NCBI GenBank assembly: GCA_020859985.1
Contig: JAJBVD010000078.1
Location: 25,728-89,727 of the forward strand
DNA length: 64,000 nucleotides
Source of the DNA: Clostridiales bacterium
GTDB taxonomy: Bacteria > Bacillota > Clostridia > Lachnospirales > Lachnospiraceae
Direction: 5' to 3'
Each line of letters opens with the position of its first letter. Position 1 is the first letter of the stretch. Below are positions 52,118 through 59,921 of the stretch, in pieces. The position numbers and the translations under genes are program-made. The notes below the pieces were generated by a model. The model ran no database searches. It had not been told where the DNA came from and saw nothing but the letters and a program-made list of their open reading frames with translations.

Positions 52118-53569
52118 ATGGAACCATTGGTGAGTATCATTGTCCCGATTTACAATGCCGCGGACTACATCGGACGCTGTGTGGACAGCATCCGCAACCA
52201 GGAATATCAGAATCTGGAGATTTTGCTGGTCGACGATGGGAGCAGCGACGGCACGGCTGCAATTCTCGATGATTACGCCGGGAAGGATGCGCGAATCCGC
52301 ATCATTCATCAGGAGAACGCAGGCGTTTCTGCAAGCCGGAATCATGCACTGGAGCTTGCGCAGGGGGAATATGTACAGTTTGCGGACAGTGACGACTGGC
52401 TGACGCCGGACTCGACAAAGCTGCTGGTGCGGCCGGCGATAGAAAAGGACTGCGATCTGGTGATTGCGGATTTTTATCGTGTGAACGGCAAGCGCCTTTC
52501 ACAGAAGGGCGACATCGACGCGGACCATGTGATGGACCGCCGAGAATTTGCTTCTTATATGATTGAGAATCCGGCCGATTATTATTATGGTGTGCTTTGG
52601 AACAAGCTTTTCCGGCGCTCCATCATTGAGGAGCATCAGATCCGGATGGATGTCGAGCTTGACTGGTGCGAGGATTTTCTTTTCAATTTGGAGTATATCC
52701 GCTATGCGGAACGCCTTTATGCGGTGCAGGCGCCGGTCTATTATTATATGAAGCGAAAGGACAGCCTGGTCTCGCAGGGGGCGAGCATCAGCAACACGGT
52801 GCGGATGAAAAGTACCGTGTTCGATTATTACAATGCTTTTTACAGGGATGTCTATGAGGAAGATTATGCCGAGGTAAAGCAGAAGGTGCGCATGTTTCTG
52901 ATCAGCACGGCCATGGACGGGCTTGTTATGCCGACTGTTGTTCCGGGCAGCACCCGCCTCGGAAAGGAGCGGGTGAAACTGGCCGGGCAGTCTGTCAGTG
53001 ACACGCGCGGGGTGCTCGCTGACTTCTATTATCTGCGTAAATTGCTGGAGTATTACCTCGGACTGGGTGCGATGCTGAAAAAAATCACACTTGACGAGGC
53101 GCTGCTGCTTTTATTATTCGAAAACAACCGTCGGTTTGAGAGCCGCAAAGAGATCGCGGAGCTGACCGGGCTTAACGCGCAGAGAGTTTCCCGGGCGCTC
53201 TCCAGGCTGAAACGCGAAAAGCTTATCACCTATGAGACAGATGAGGAGGGCGGACTGGCTATCGAGGTACTGGAAAAAGCAGGGGAATATTTAAATGAGA
53301 TTGATCATGCGGTAGAGGAGTGCAGAAGAGTCTGTATGAAAGATTTTACCGGGGAAGAAGAGACTTGTGCGGAGGCGCTTATTTTAAAGGCGAATGAGAA
53401 TGTGCGTGTAAAGCTGGAGCAGGTGTCATTCCCGGCAGATCTGGAGTCTGACGATATCGCAAAAGGCAGCGCAAAGAGCCTGACGAAAAGCGGTACAAGC
53501 AACATGGGGAAGAGCAGCGGAAGAAGTGCTGCTGAAAAAACATCGGCCGAAGAGAAACACGGGAAGTAA
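52118..53569 (+). CDS. Family 2 glycosyltransferase fused to a C-terminal winged-helix domain
   Basis: A 483-residue protein from ATG 52118 (AGGAGG). Residues 1-230 are a GT-A glycosyltransferase: VSIIVPIYNAADYIGRC, LEILLVDDGSSDGT, QFADSDDWLTPDS (metal-binding DxD region), then a LDWCEDFLFNLEY acceptor segment. Residues about 325-400 look like a MarR-type winged helix: LDEALLLLLFENNRRFESRKEIAELTGLNAQRVSRALSRLKREKLI then a beta wing. The last 60 residues are polar (Ser/Lys). Joining a transferase with a DNA-binding type fold is unusual; the wing domain might instead bind protein. Follows the AAA gene by 19 bases. Confidence 0.8.
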   Translation: MEPLVSIIVPIYNAADYIGRCVDSIRNQEYQNLEILLVDDGSSDGTAAILDDYAGKDARIRIIHQENAGVSASRNHALELAQGEYVQFADSDDWLTPDSTKLLVRPAIEKDCDLVIADFYRVNGKRLSQKGDIDADHVMDRREFASYMIENPADYYYGVLWNKLFRRSIIEEHQIRMDVELDWCEDFLFNLEYIRYAERLYAVQAPVYYYMKRKDSLVSQGASISNTVRMKSTVFDYYNAFYRDVYEEDYAEVKQKVRMFLISTAMDGLVMPTVVPGSTRLGKERVKLAGQSVSDTRGVLADFYYLRKLLEYYLGLGAMLKKITLDEALLLLLFENNRRFESRKEIAELTGLNAQRVSRALSRLKREKLITYETDEEGGLAIEVLEKAGEYLNEIDHAVEECRRVCMKDFTGEEETCAEALILKANENVRVKLEQVSFPADLESDDIAKGSAKSLTKSGTSNMGKSSGRSAAEKTSAEEKHGK

Positions 53570-53576
53570 ATTTGTA

Positions 53577-53605
53577 TTGACACACGTATAAAATACGTGT
53601 AAAAT
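53577..53605 (+). promoter_or_regulatory. hicAB promoter
   Basis: Perfect TTGACA, 17 bases, TAAAAT, about 30 bases before the hicA start with AAGGGGAAGG between. Confidence 0.8.
53582..53600. promoter_or_regulatory. Candidate HicB operator
   Basis: Perfect palindrome ACACGTAT-AAA-ATACGTGT exactly filling the space between -35 and -10. Confidence 0.7.
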
Positions 53606-53633
53606 ACAAAGCAAATAAGGGGAAGGAAAGGGT

Positions 53634-53816
53634 ATGAGGTATAGCGAACTGGAGAAGAAATTAAAGAAGGCGGGATGTAAGGTGCTGCGGGAAGGAGCGA
53701 ACCATTGTATATGGTATAGCCCGATAACAGATAAAGCGTTTCCGGTCAGCCGTCATAAGACAGAAGAAGTGCCTGCGGGAACATTGAAGTCGATCATGCA
53801 GGATGCGGGCTTGTAA
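53634..53816 (+). CDS. hicA: HicA-type mRNA interferase toxin
   Basis: A 60-residue dsRBD-like toxin: YSELEKKLKKAGCKVLREGANHCIWYSP, with the catalytic His in GANHCIWY, and VSRHKTEEVPAGTLKSIMQDAGL. HicA cuts mRNA on the ribosome or free. Toxin-first order with the antitoxin downstream is usual for hicAB. Catalytic residue intact, so likely active. Confidence 0.9.
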   Translation: MRYSELEKKLKKAGCKVLREGANHCIWYSPITDKAFPVSRHKTEEVPAGTLKSIMQDAGL

Positions 53817-53849
53817 AAATGACAGAAATAATGAAAGGAGGCTTTTATT

Positions 53850-54245
53850 ATGGCAAAATATGCATATCCGGCAGTTTTTACAGAGGAAGACAATGGATAC
53901 AGTATTTGCTTTCCGGATATAGAAGGCTGCTATACAAGTGCGGAAGACATAACGGAAGGAATTGCGATGGCGGAAGATGTATTGTGTCTGACATTGTACT
54001 GGCGGGAAAAAGAAGGCAGGGAAATTCCTGCGCCTTCTGGTGTGAACGATGTGGCTCACAAAGAAAGAGAGTTTGTCTCATTGGTTGCCTGTGATACGGA
54101 CTGGTATCGCAGATTTTACGACAGCAAATCAGTGAAGAAAACCCTTACTATTCCCAGTTGGCTAAATGACCTTGCAGAACGGAGCGGCATTAATTTTTCC
54201 GGTGTTCTGCAGGAGGCATTAAAGGCAGAGTTGAGGATAGGATAA
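53850..54245 (+). CDS. hicB: HicB-type antitoxin
   Basis: A 131-residue antitoxin. The N-terminal partially degraded RNase H fold (YPAVFTEEDNGYSICFPDIEGCYTSAEDITEGIAMAEDVLCL) neutralises HicA. The C-terminal LTIPSWLNDLAERSGINFSGVLQEALKAEL is a ribbon-helix-helix that should bind the operator palindrome 250 bases upstream. A good GAAAGGAGG site precedes the ATG. Confidence 0.9.
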   Translation: MAKYAYPAVFTEEDNGYSICFPDIEGCYTSAEDITEGIAMAEDVLCLTLYWREKEGREIPAPSGVNDVAHKEREFVSLVACDTDWYRRFYDSKSVKKTLTIPSWLNDLAERSGINFSGVLQEALKAELRIG

Positions 54246-54303
54246 TGGTCCGGAATATGTTTAGATAGAAAATGAAAGGCCGGCCAGAAGATGAATCCGA
54301 TTC

Positions 54304-54330
54304 ATAACTGTTCAGTACCTTCACAGTTAC
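54304..54330. repeat. 27-bp dispersed palindrome between hicB and the ABC transporter
   Basis: ATAACTGTTCAG and CTTCACAGTTAC arms; near-consensus copy lying between the convergent hicB and ATP-binding protein genes. Confidence 0.85.
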
Positions 54331-54362
54331 TCGAATTCATAGCCTGTCCGGCATATTTGTCA

Positions 54363-55106
54363 TTACAGCACCTTATTCAGGAAATCAATCGTGCGCGGCT
54401 CCTTCGGGTTCAGCAGCACCTCCTGCGGAGTGCCTTCCTCCACGATGTAGCCGCCGTCCATGAAGAGGACGCGATCCGCGACCTCGCGGGCGAAGCCCAT
54501 CTCGTGTGTGACGATGACCATCGTCATGCCGTCTGCCGCGAGCTGCTTCATGACCTGCAGCACCTCTCCTACCATCTCCGGGTCGAGCGCGCTGGTCGGT
54601 TCATCAAAGAGCATGATATCCGGCTCCATGCAGAGGGCGCGTGCGATCGCGACACGCTGCTTCTGACCGCCGGAGAGCTGATTCGGAAAAGCGTCCGCCT
54701 TATCTTCCATGCCGACCTTGACCAGCATTTTCCGCGCACGCTCGGCAGCTTCTTCTTTGCTCGCTTTTTTCAGATCTACGGGAGCCAGTGTCAGGTTCCG
54801 CATGACGTCCATATGCGGGAACAGATTGAAATGCTGGAACACCATACCGATATTTTCCCGTAGCTTGTTGATATCCGTTTTCTTATCGGTCAGGCTCATA
54901 CCATCGACCGTGATTTCCCCGCCGGTAATCTCTTCGAGATTGTTAATGCAGCGCAGGAATGTGGATTTGCCGCTGCCGGAGGGTCCGATGACCACGACGA
55001 CTTCACCTTCATAGATGTCCGTGGAGATGTCTTTTAAGACTTCCAGTTTTTTGAAATTCTTCTTCAGGTGAGACACGTGAATTTTGACATTTCTATTCTC
55101 TGCCAC
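54363..55106 (-). CDS. glnQ: Polar amino acid ABC transporter ATP-binding protein
   Basis: A 247-residue ATPase of the GlnQ/HisP type: [15 protein letters not shown] (Walker A), [36 protein letters not shown], and [24 protein letters not shown] start at 55106; it overlaps the permease gene by 14 bases, so the two are coupled. With the permease and binding protein upstream it forms a complete importer. GlnQ-like naming reflects family, not proven substrate. Confidence 0.93.
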   Translation of the reverse strand: MAENRNVKIHVSHLKKNFKKLEVLKDISTDIYEGEVVVVIGPSGSGKSTFLRCINNLEEITGGEITVDGMSLTDKKTDINKLRENIGMVFQHFNLFPHMDVMRNLTLAPVDLKKASKEEAAERARKMLVKVGMEDKADAFPNQLSGGQKQRVAIARALCMEPDIMLFDEPTSALDPEMVGEVLQVMKQLAADGMTMVIVTHEMGFAREVADRVLFMDGGYIVEEGTPQEVLLNPKEPRTIDFLNKVL

Positions 55107-55770
55107 GGTTCAGCCTCCTCTCCAGTACTCTCGAAATGACGGTCAGGATCTCGATGACCACCAGATACATGACTGCGACGATGGCCCAGGTCTCGAATGT
55201 CATAAAGGTGTTCGCAACCACGTTCTTGGCGGTGTTGACCAGTTCCGGGAAACCGATGATCGACAGGATCGAAGTATCCTTCAGTGTGATGATGAACTGG
55301 TTGATGATGCTCGGGATCATTGTACGGATGGCCTGCGGCATCACGACGCGGTACATTGCGCGCCACCAGGGAAGCCCGAGGCTTCTTGCCGCCTCCATCT
55401 GCCCCTTGTCCACAGACTGGATGCCGGCGCGGATGATCTCGGACATATAAGCGCCGCAGTTCAGAGCCAGACAGATCGTACCGGCCTGCAGGGCGCTTAA
55501 AGTAAACTTGGAACCGGAGGCAACGATATTATTTATAAAGGCCGGAACGCCAAAATAGATAAAATACGCAAGAACGATCATTGGCACGCCGCGGATGGCG
55601 TCTACGAAGACACGGTTGACAGCCCGGCAGAATCTGTTTTTTGTAACGCCGAGGATGCCGAAAAAGATGCCGAGGATGCAGGCAAAGAACAGGCCGCACA
55701 GCGCGAGCAGCACCGTCTGCTGCATCGCTGCCAGCAGGAGCTGTCCGTATCTGGTAATAATCTTAATCAT
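55093..55770 (-). CDS. Polar amino acid ABC transporter permease
   Basis: A 225-residue permease with five helices. The coupling loop [35 protein letters not shown] matches the EAAR-G-L signature of His/Glu/Gln permeases. ATG 55770 is chosen for its GGAAGGGAG site; the ORF-track start falls in an intercistronic hairpin. Confidence 0.93.
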   Translation of the reverse strand: MIKIITRYGQLLLAAMQQTVLLALCGLFFACILGIFFGILGVTKNRFCRAVNRVFVDAIRGVPMIVLAYFIYFGVPAFINNIVASGSKFTLSALQAGTICLALNCGAYMSEIIRAGIQSVDKGQMEAARSLGLPWWRAMYRVVMPQAIRTMIPSIINQFIITLKDTSILSIIGFPELVNTAKNVVANTFMTFETWAIVAVMYLVVIEILTVISRVLERRLNRGRE

Positions 55771-55796
55771 GAAAAAACTCCCTTCCACTTCAATCG

Positions 55797-55840
55797 AAAA
55801 GCTGCCGTAAAATCCCATACGGATCCGACGGCAGCTTTCT
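55797..55840 (-). terminator. Intercistronic hairpin between binding protein and permease genes
   Basis: AAAGCTGCCGT / ACGGCAGCTTTT stem read on the minus strand, with a short T-tract. It fits partial termination or 3'-end protection that keeps binding-protein mRNA in excess. Confidence 0.65.
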
Positions 55841-55843
55841 TAT

Positions 55844-55870
55844 GTAACTGTTCAGTGCCTGCACAGTTAC
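55844..55870. repeat. 27-bp dispersed palindrome inside the ABC operon
   Basis: GTAACTGTTCAG and CTGCACAGTTAC arms, adjacent to the intercistronic hairpin. Confidence 0.85.
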
Positions 55871-55912
55871 CTTCCCTTTTCTGTCAGGAATTCTCCGAAT
55901 CTCCGCGAAAGA

Positions 55913-56767
55913 TTACTCAGTAACGGCCTCTGTTTCGGCTTCTGCAGCTTCAGTCTCAGCCTCATCCTCTGCCAGCATAGCAGCTTCTGCTGTTGCCGCA
56001 GCGTCCTCACCAAGGTAGGTAGTGATGATCTCTGCATAGGTGCCGTTCTCAACGATGTTTGCAAGACCTGCGTTGAACATGTCAAGCAGCTCCTGGCTGT
56101 CCTCGGAGAAGATAGCGAAGCCGTACGGAGAACCTTCGTTCTCGGTATCATACAGGATCGTCATCGCAAGCTCGCCGTCCTGAATGGAAGCCGCCATGAT
56201 CGGCGTATCCTCGAAGCAGGCTACGACCTGGCCACCGAGAACTGCCTGATACATTGTCGGTGAATCTTCATAATAAGTAATCTCAAAGCCATACTCCTCC
56301 TGCAGGCTCTCTGCATAGGAAGCACCCTGTGTACCGGTCTTTACGCCAACTGTCTGGCCAGCGAGATCTTCGAAACCGGTGATCTCGGAGTCAGCTGCGA
56401 CCGTCATAGACTGTGTCGCGTTGTAATAACCGTCAGAGAAGGTCCAGCCGGACTCTTTGCGCTCGTCGGTGATGGAAGCGCCTGCGATCATGCCGTCAGC
56501 CTGTCCTGCCTGGCAAGCCGCGATAGCGGAATCCCAGCCGAGGGAATTCAGCTCGTACTCAAAGCCCTGATCTTCAGCGATCGCTGCAAGAATATCTACG
56601 TCAATGCCGACGAACTCGCCGTCATCATTTGTGTACTCGAACGGCTTAAATACAGTGTCCGTCGCGATCACCCATACCTTGGCTTCTTCTTCCTCAGCTG
56701 CTGCCGGAATGCTCATGCATCCAATGGTCATAGCTGCTGCGAGCACGACTGCTAATTGTTTCTTCAT
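55913..56767 (-). CDS. Amino acid ABC transporter substrate-binding protein
   Basis: A 284-residue secreted family 3 binding protein: signal peptide KKQLAVVLAAAMTIGCMSIPAAA, then VIATDTVFKPFEYTNDDGEFVGIDVDILAAIA and the GMIAGASITDERKESGWTFSDGYY ligand region, and QTVGVKTGTQGASYAE. The TIGC could be a weak lipobox. The last 25 residues are an Ala/Glu tail (AEDEAETEAAEAETEA), unusual for the family. Its own promoter and a leader hairpin lie upstream. Confidence 0.9.
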   Translation of the reverse strand: MKKQLAVVLAAAMTIGCMSIPAAAEEEEAKVWVIATDTVFKPFEYTNDDGEFVGIDVDILAAIAEDQGFEYELNSLGWDSAIAACQAGQADGMIAGASITDERKESGWTFSDGYYNATQSMTVAADSEITGFEDLAGQTVGVKTGTQGASYAESLQEEYGFEITYYEDSPTMYQAVLGGQVVACFEDTPIMAASIQDGELAMTILYDTENEGSPYGFAIFSEDSQELLDMFNAGLANIVENGTYAEIITTYLGEDAAATAEAAMLAEDEAETEAAEAETEAVTE

Positions 56768-56850
56768 AATGTAACACTCCTTTTCTTGATATTAAGTTGA
56801 CGGGTAAATATAGCGAACAACAATCCGAATTGTCATTCCATATGATAATG

Positions 56851-56884
56851 AAAAAAGGCGCAGCTAACACAAGCTGACGCCCTT
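56851..56884 (-). terminator. Leader hairpin with T6 ahead of the binding-protein gene
   Basis: On the minus strand GGGCGTCAGCTTG...TTAGCTGCGCC ends in TTTTTT, about 85 bases before the start codon and only about 10 bases after the inferred transcription start. It looks like an attenuator. Confidence 0.65.
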
Positions 56885-56896
56885 GTCACTTCGTCT

Positions 56897-56925
56897 ATTC
56901 TAACACCGGGATTTTATTCTGTCAA
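56897..56925 (-). promoter_or_regulatory. Promoter of the amino acid ABC transporter operon
   Basis: On the minus strand TTGACA, 17 bases, TAGAAT. Confidence 0.75.
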
Positions 56926-57207
56926 TCACAGGACAAATGAAAAATATATAAAATGTTAGAATTTCGTTACTGTTCAGGCTGCTGTTCGGGCAGATAATTT
57001 ACACGGGCTTTGAGCTGCACAGGGGAAGGAAAAACTGTCAGGAAATGGAATTGTTACGTGGAAAGGCAATATGCACAAAAACAGTCGACCATTTTTGTGA
57101 AGTTTGTGCACACTTATTTGGATTCGGATGTTATAATAACCATCGTAAAACCCCCCAATACATTATATAGTTTTTGCTACACCCCATTTGAGAGATACCT
57201 TCTCCGG
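56926..57207. other. Divergent intergenic region, possible short RNA
   Basis: No convincing protein. It contains a degenerate dispersed palindrome (GTTACTGTTCAGG near 56966), a TATAAT box at about 57131 and a CCCCCC-rich stretch that runs into a strong terminator at 57208; a transcript of about 90 bases is possible. Confidence 0.35.
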
Positions 57208-57234
57208 AAAAAGCAGCCGCTCGGCTGCTTTTTT
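57208..57234. terminator. Strong terminator upstream of the GH13 gene
   Basis: AAAAAGCAGCCG / CGGCTGCTTTTTT, perfect stem with a 2-base loop centre (CT) and T6; works on both strands. Confidence 0.85.
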
Positions 57235-57309
57235 CTGTTGCGTGAAGCTTACGTTATGAATTATAATGTTACCTGTCATTATTATTAATAGAAGCAAGAG
57301 GACCTGATT

Positions 57310-59538
57310 ATGGATCAGAAAAAGAAAAGAATGATGAAACGGCTGGATTATTTTGTTCATATGCGGCCCGTTTTTGATGTACAGTCCCTGTTTTCTGACG
57401 GGACAGAAAATTTTGTGACACCGATGGAACCAAAGCCAGGGGAAACAGTGACTATCCGTTTCCGCACGAAGCGCGACAATGTGGATGTGGTGTTTTTTAT
57501 CAGCGGGGCGATGAAAAGACCGATGGAAGTGGAGTCGAGCGATTCCCGCTTCGACTATTACGCGACAGAGATTACGGTCGGTGAGGACCCGCTTTATTAT
57601 TATTTTGAAGTGCAGGCCGGGAAGGTGCGATGCTTTTATACACGGCTTGGCGTATCGCGGAATCTGAACCAGAGCCGCCTCTTCTGTCTGGTGCCGGGAT
57701 TTTCCACGCCGGACTGGGCAAAGGGCGCAGTCATGTATCAGATTTTTACGGAGCGCTTCTGCAACGGCGACCAGTCAAATGATGTGCTGGATCAGGAATA
57801 TATCTATCTGGGAAAACCGGTGAACCGTGTGACTGACTGGGATAAGCTGCCGGAGACGGACGGCACCAGAGAGTTTTACGGCGGGGATCTGCAGGGGATT
57901 TTGGATAAGCTGGATTATCTTAAAGAATTGGGTGTGGAGGTGCTGTATCTGAATCCGATCTTTGTCTCGCCCTCGAATCACAAATATGACACGCAGGATT
58001 ACGATTATGTTGATCCGCATATCGGTGTGATTGTGACGGAGAAGGACAAGGCGCAGAGTATCGTTCAGCAAAAATTCGGGGTGACGCACAGAACTGTGTC
58101 CCAGGAAGCAGAGAAGACGGATGCTTTGACAGAGAAACGCTTCGCAAGTATGCAGTCTGCCGATAACCGGCATTCGACCCGCTATATCAGCCGCGTGACT
58201 GATCTTCGCAATCTGGAGGCAAGCAATACCTTTTTTGCACATTTTGTGGAAGAGGTACATCGGCGCGGGATGCGTGTGATCCTGGACGGCGTGTTTAATC
58301 ACTGCGGTTCATTCAATAAGTGGATGGATCGCGAACGGATCTACGAGAATCAGCCGGGCTATGAAAAGGGCGCATATGTTTCACAGGACAGCCCATATCG
58401 TTCCTTTTTTAAATTCAACAATGAGCATGAATGGCCATATAATTCTTATTATGAGGGCTGGTGGGGCTACGAGACGCTGCCGAAGCTGAACTATGAAGCG
58501 TCGTCCGAGTTGGAGGACTATATCCTAAGGGTTGCGGCGAAATGGGTGTCGCCGCCCTACAATGTGGACGGCTGGCGGCTGGATGTGGCGGCGGATCTCG
58601 GATTTTCAACTGACTACAATCACCGCTTCTGGAAAAAGTTCCGGGAAGCGGTCAAGACGGCGAATCCGGACGCGATCATTCTGGCGGAACACTATGAGGA
58701 CGCCTCCCCGTGGCTGGGCGGAGACGAATGGGATACGGTGATGAATTATCGCGCGTTTATGGAGCCGGCGACCTGGTTCTTTACCGGGATGGAAAAACAC
58801 AGCGATGAATACAAGGAGGAACTGAAAGGAAACGCGGAAAGCTTCTGGACATCCATGGCGCTGAGTATGACGGAGTTTCTTACCCCGTCTTTGGAGACGG
58901 CAATGAATCAGCTTTCGAATCACGACCATTCCCGCTTCCTGACGCGCACGAGCGGAAGACCGGGGCGCGTGGAAAAGCTGGGTGGTGAAGCGGCAGCTGA
59001 GGGAATCCGTCCGGAGGTTATGCGTGAGGCAGTCGTAATGCAGATGACCTGGCCGGGTGCGCCGACACTGTATTACGGCGATGAGGCGGGCGTTTGCGGT
59101 TTCACGGATCCTGACAATCGGCGCACCTACCCGTGGGGGCATGAGGATCAGCTGATGCTGGATTTTCATCGCCGCGTGATCGCGATGCATCGCCGTTATC
59201 CGGTGCTGAAACACGGCTCCCTGCGTTTTCTGGGCGGTGAAAAGGACTGGTTGGCTTATGGACGGTTCAGCCGGGAAAGTCAGATCGTCGTGATTTTTAA
59301 CAACCGCGATGAGCGTATGGAGCTGACGCTGCCGGTGTGGCCGGCGGGTATCACAAACGACAGCGTACTGGAGCGTATTTTTGAGACTGCGAAGGATGGC
59401 TTTACCGAAGAGGGAGCGGCCTACCCGCTCATAGGCGGTGAGCTGAAGATTGTACTCTTGCCGACTTCGGCGGTCGTTCTGGAGGCGAAGCCGAGACTCG
59501 TGCCGAGCGTGCATCTGTCTGAAACGGACTGTTCATGA
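57310..59538 (+). CDS. Glycoside hydrolase family 13 (neopullulanase/cyclomaltodextrinase-like)
   Basis: A 742-residue cytoplasmic alpha-glucan hydrolase (no signal peptide). Residues 1-125 form an N-terminal beta domain as in CBM34-type enzymes. The barrel has VMYQIFTERFCNGD, region I DGVFNH, region II DGWRLDVAAD (nucleophile Asp), region III AIILAEHYED (acid/base Glu) and region IV NQLSNHDHSRF. A loop of about 50 residues (KAQSIVQQKFGVTH...) extends domain B. RBS AGAGGACC. Malto-oligosaccharides or pullulan fragments are probable substrates. Confidence 0.9.
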   Translation: MDQKKKRMMKRLDYFVHMRPVFDVQSLFSDGTENFVTPMEPKPGETVTIRFRTKRDNVDVVFFISGAMKRPMEVESSDSRFDYYATEITVGEDPLYYYFEVQAGKVRCFYTRLGVSRNLNQSRLFCLVPGFSTPDWAKGAVMYQIFTERFCNGDQSNDVLDQEYIYLGKPVNRVTDWDKLPETDGTREFYGGDLQGILDKLDYLKELGVEVLYLNPIFVSPSNHKYDTQDYDYVDPHIGVIVTEKDKAQSIVQQKFGVTHRTVSQEAEKTDALTEKRFASMQSADNRHSTRYISRVTDLRNLEASNTFFAHFVEEVHRRGMRVILDGVFNHCGSFNKWMDRERIYENQPGYEKGAYVSQDSPYRSFFKFNNEHEWPYNSYYEGWWGYETLPKLNYEASSELEDYILRVAAKWVSPPYNVDGWRLDVAADLGFSTDYNHRFWKKFREAVKTANPDAIILAEHYEDASPWLGGDEWDTVMNYRAFMEPATWFFTGMEKHSDEYKEELKGNAESFWTSMALSMTEFLTPSLETAMNQLSNHDHSRFLTRTSGRPGRVEKLGGEAAAEGIRPEVMREAVVMQMTWPGAPTLYYGDEAGVCGFTDPDNRRTYPWGHEDQLMLDFHRRVIAMHRRYPVLKHGSLRFLGGEKDWLAYGRFSRESQIVVIFNNRDERMELTLPVWPAGITNDSVLERIFETAKDGFTEEGAAYPLIGGELKIVLLPTSAVVLEAKPRLVPSVHLSETDCS

Positions 59539-59576
59539 ATTTGTTCATTCAAGAACGGGCTTAATTGAAGAAAACA

Positions 59577-59610
59577 GGTAATTATTCAGGAGGGTACCTC
59601 GCACTTGCTG
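59577..59610. repeat. Half-copy of the dispersed element after the GH13 gene
   Basis: GGTAATTATTCAGGAGGGTACCTCGCACTTGCTG matches the left half of the 48151 element in pieces. Confidence 0.6.
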
Positions 59611-59628
59611 AAAACAGGAATTTTCGAG

Positions 59629-59655
59629 CAGCAGGCATTTGAAAGCCTGCTGTTT
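59629..59655 (+). terminator. Probable terminator of the GH13 gene
   Basis: CAGCAGGC / GCCTGCTG with an 8-base loop and a short TTT. The rest of the 380-base gap to the next start (59539-59921) shows no gene. Confidence 0.55.
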
Positions 59656-59921
59656 CGCTGCTGTTCGGAATGGTTTTCTAATTTTAAGAAAGTTTCAATT
59701 TACTTTTAACAGGACATTCCTTTTTTTCCTGCTGCAATGCGGTTATGATAGAGATAGTTTGGCAGCGAAGCGTAAGTCTCCTATACTGCATATCTGACAG
59801 ACAGCAGAAGACGGCCCTGCAAACACCTGATTTCCGGCAAGCTGAGTTAAGCCCGGATAAGAGCGGATGCAATACAGACGGCAAAGAGATAAGGCGCAGA
59901 TTAGAAAGAGGGGAATCTATA

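Noticed and set aside
57010-57288. 92-residue ORF before the GH13 gene
   Set aside because: It spans the strong terminator at 57208 and lacks a ribosome site and recognisable features.
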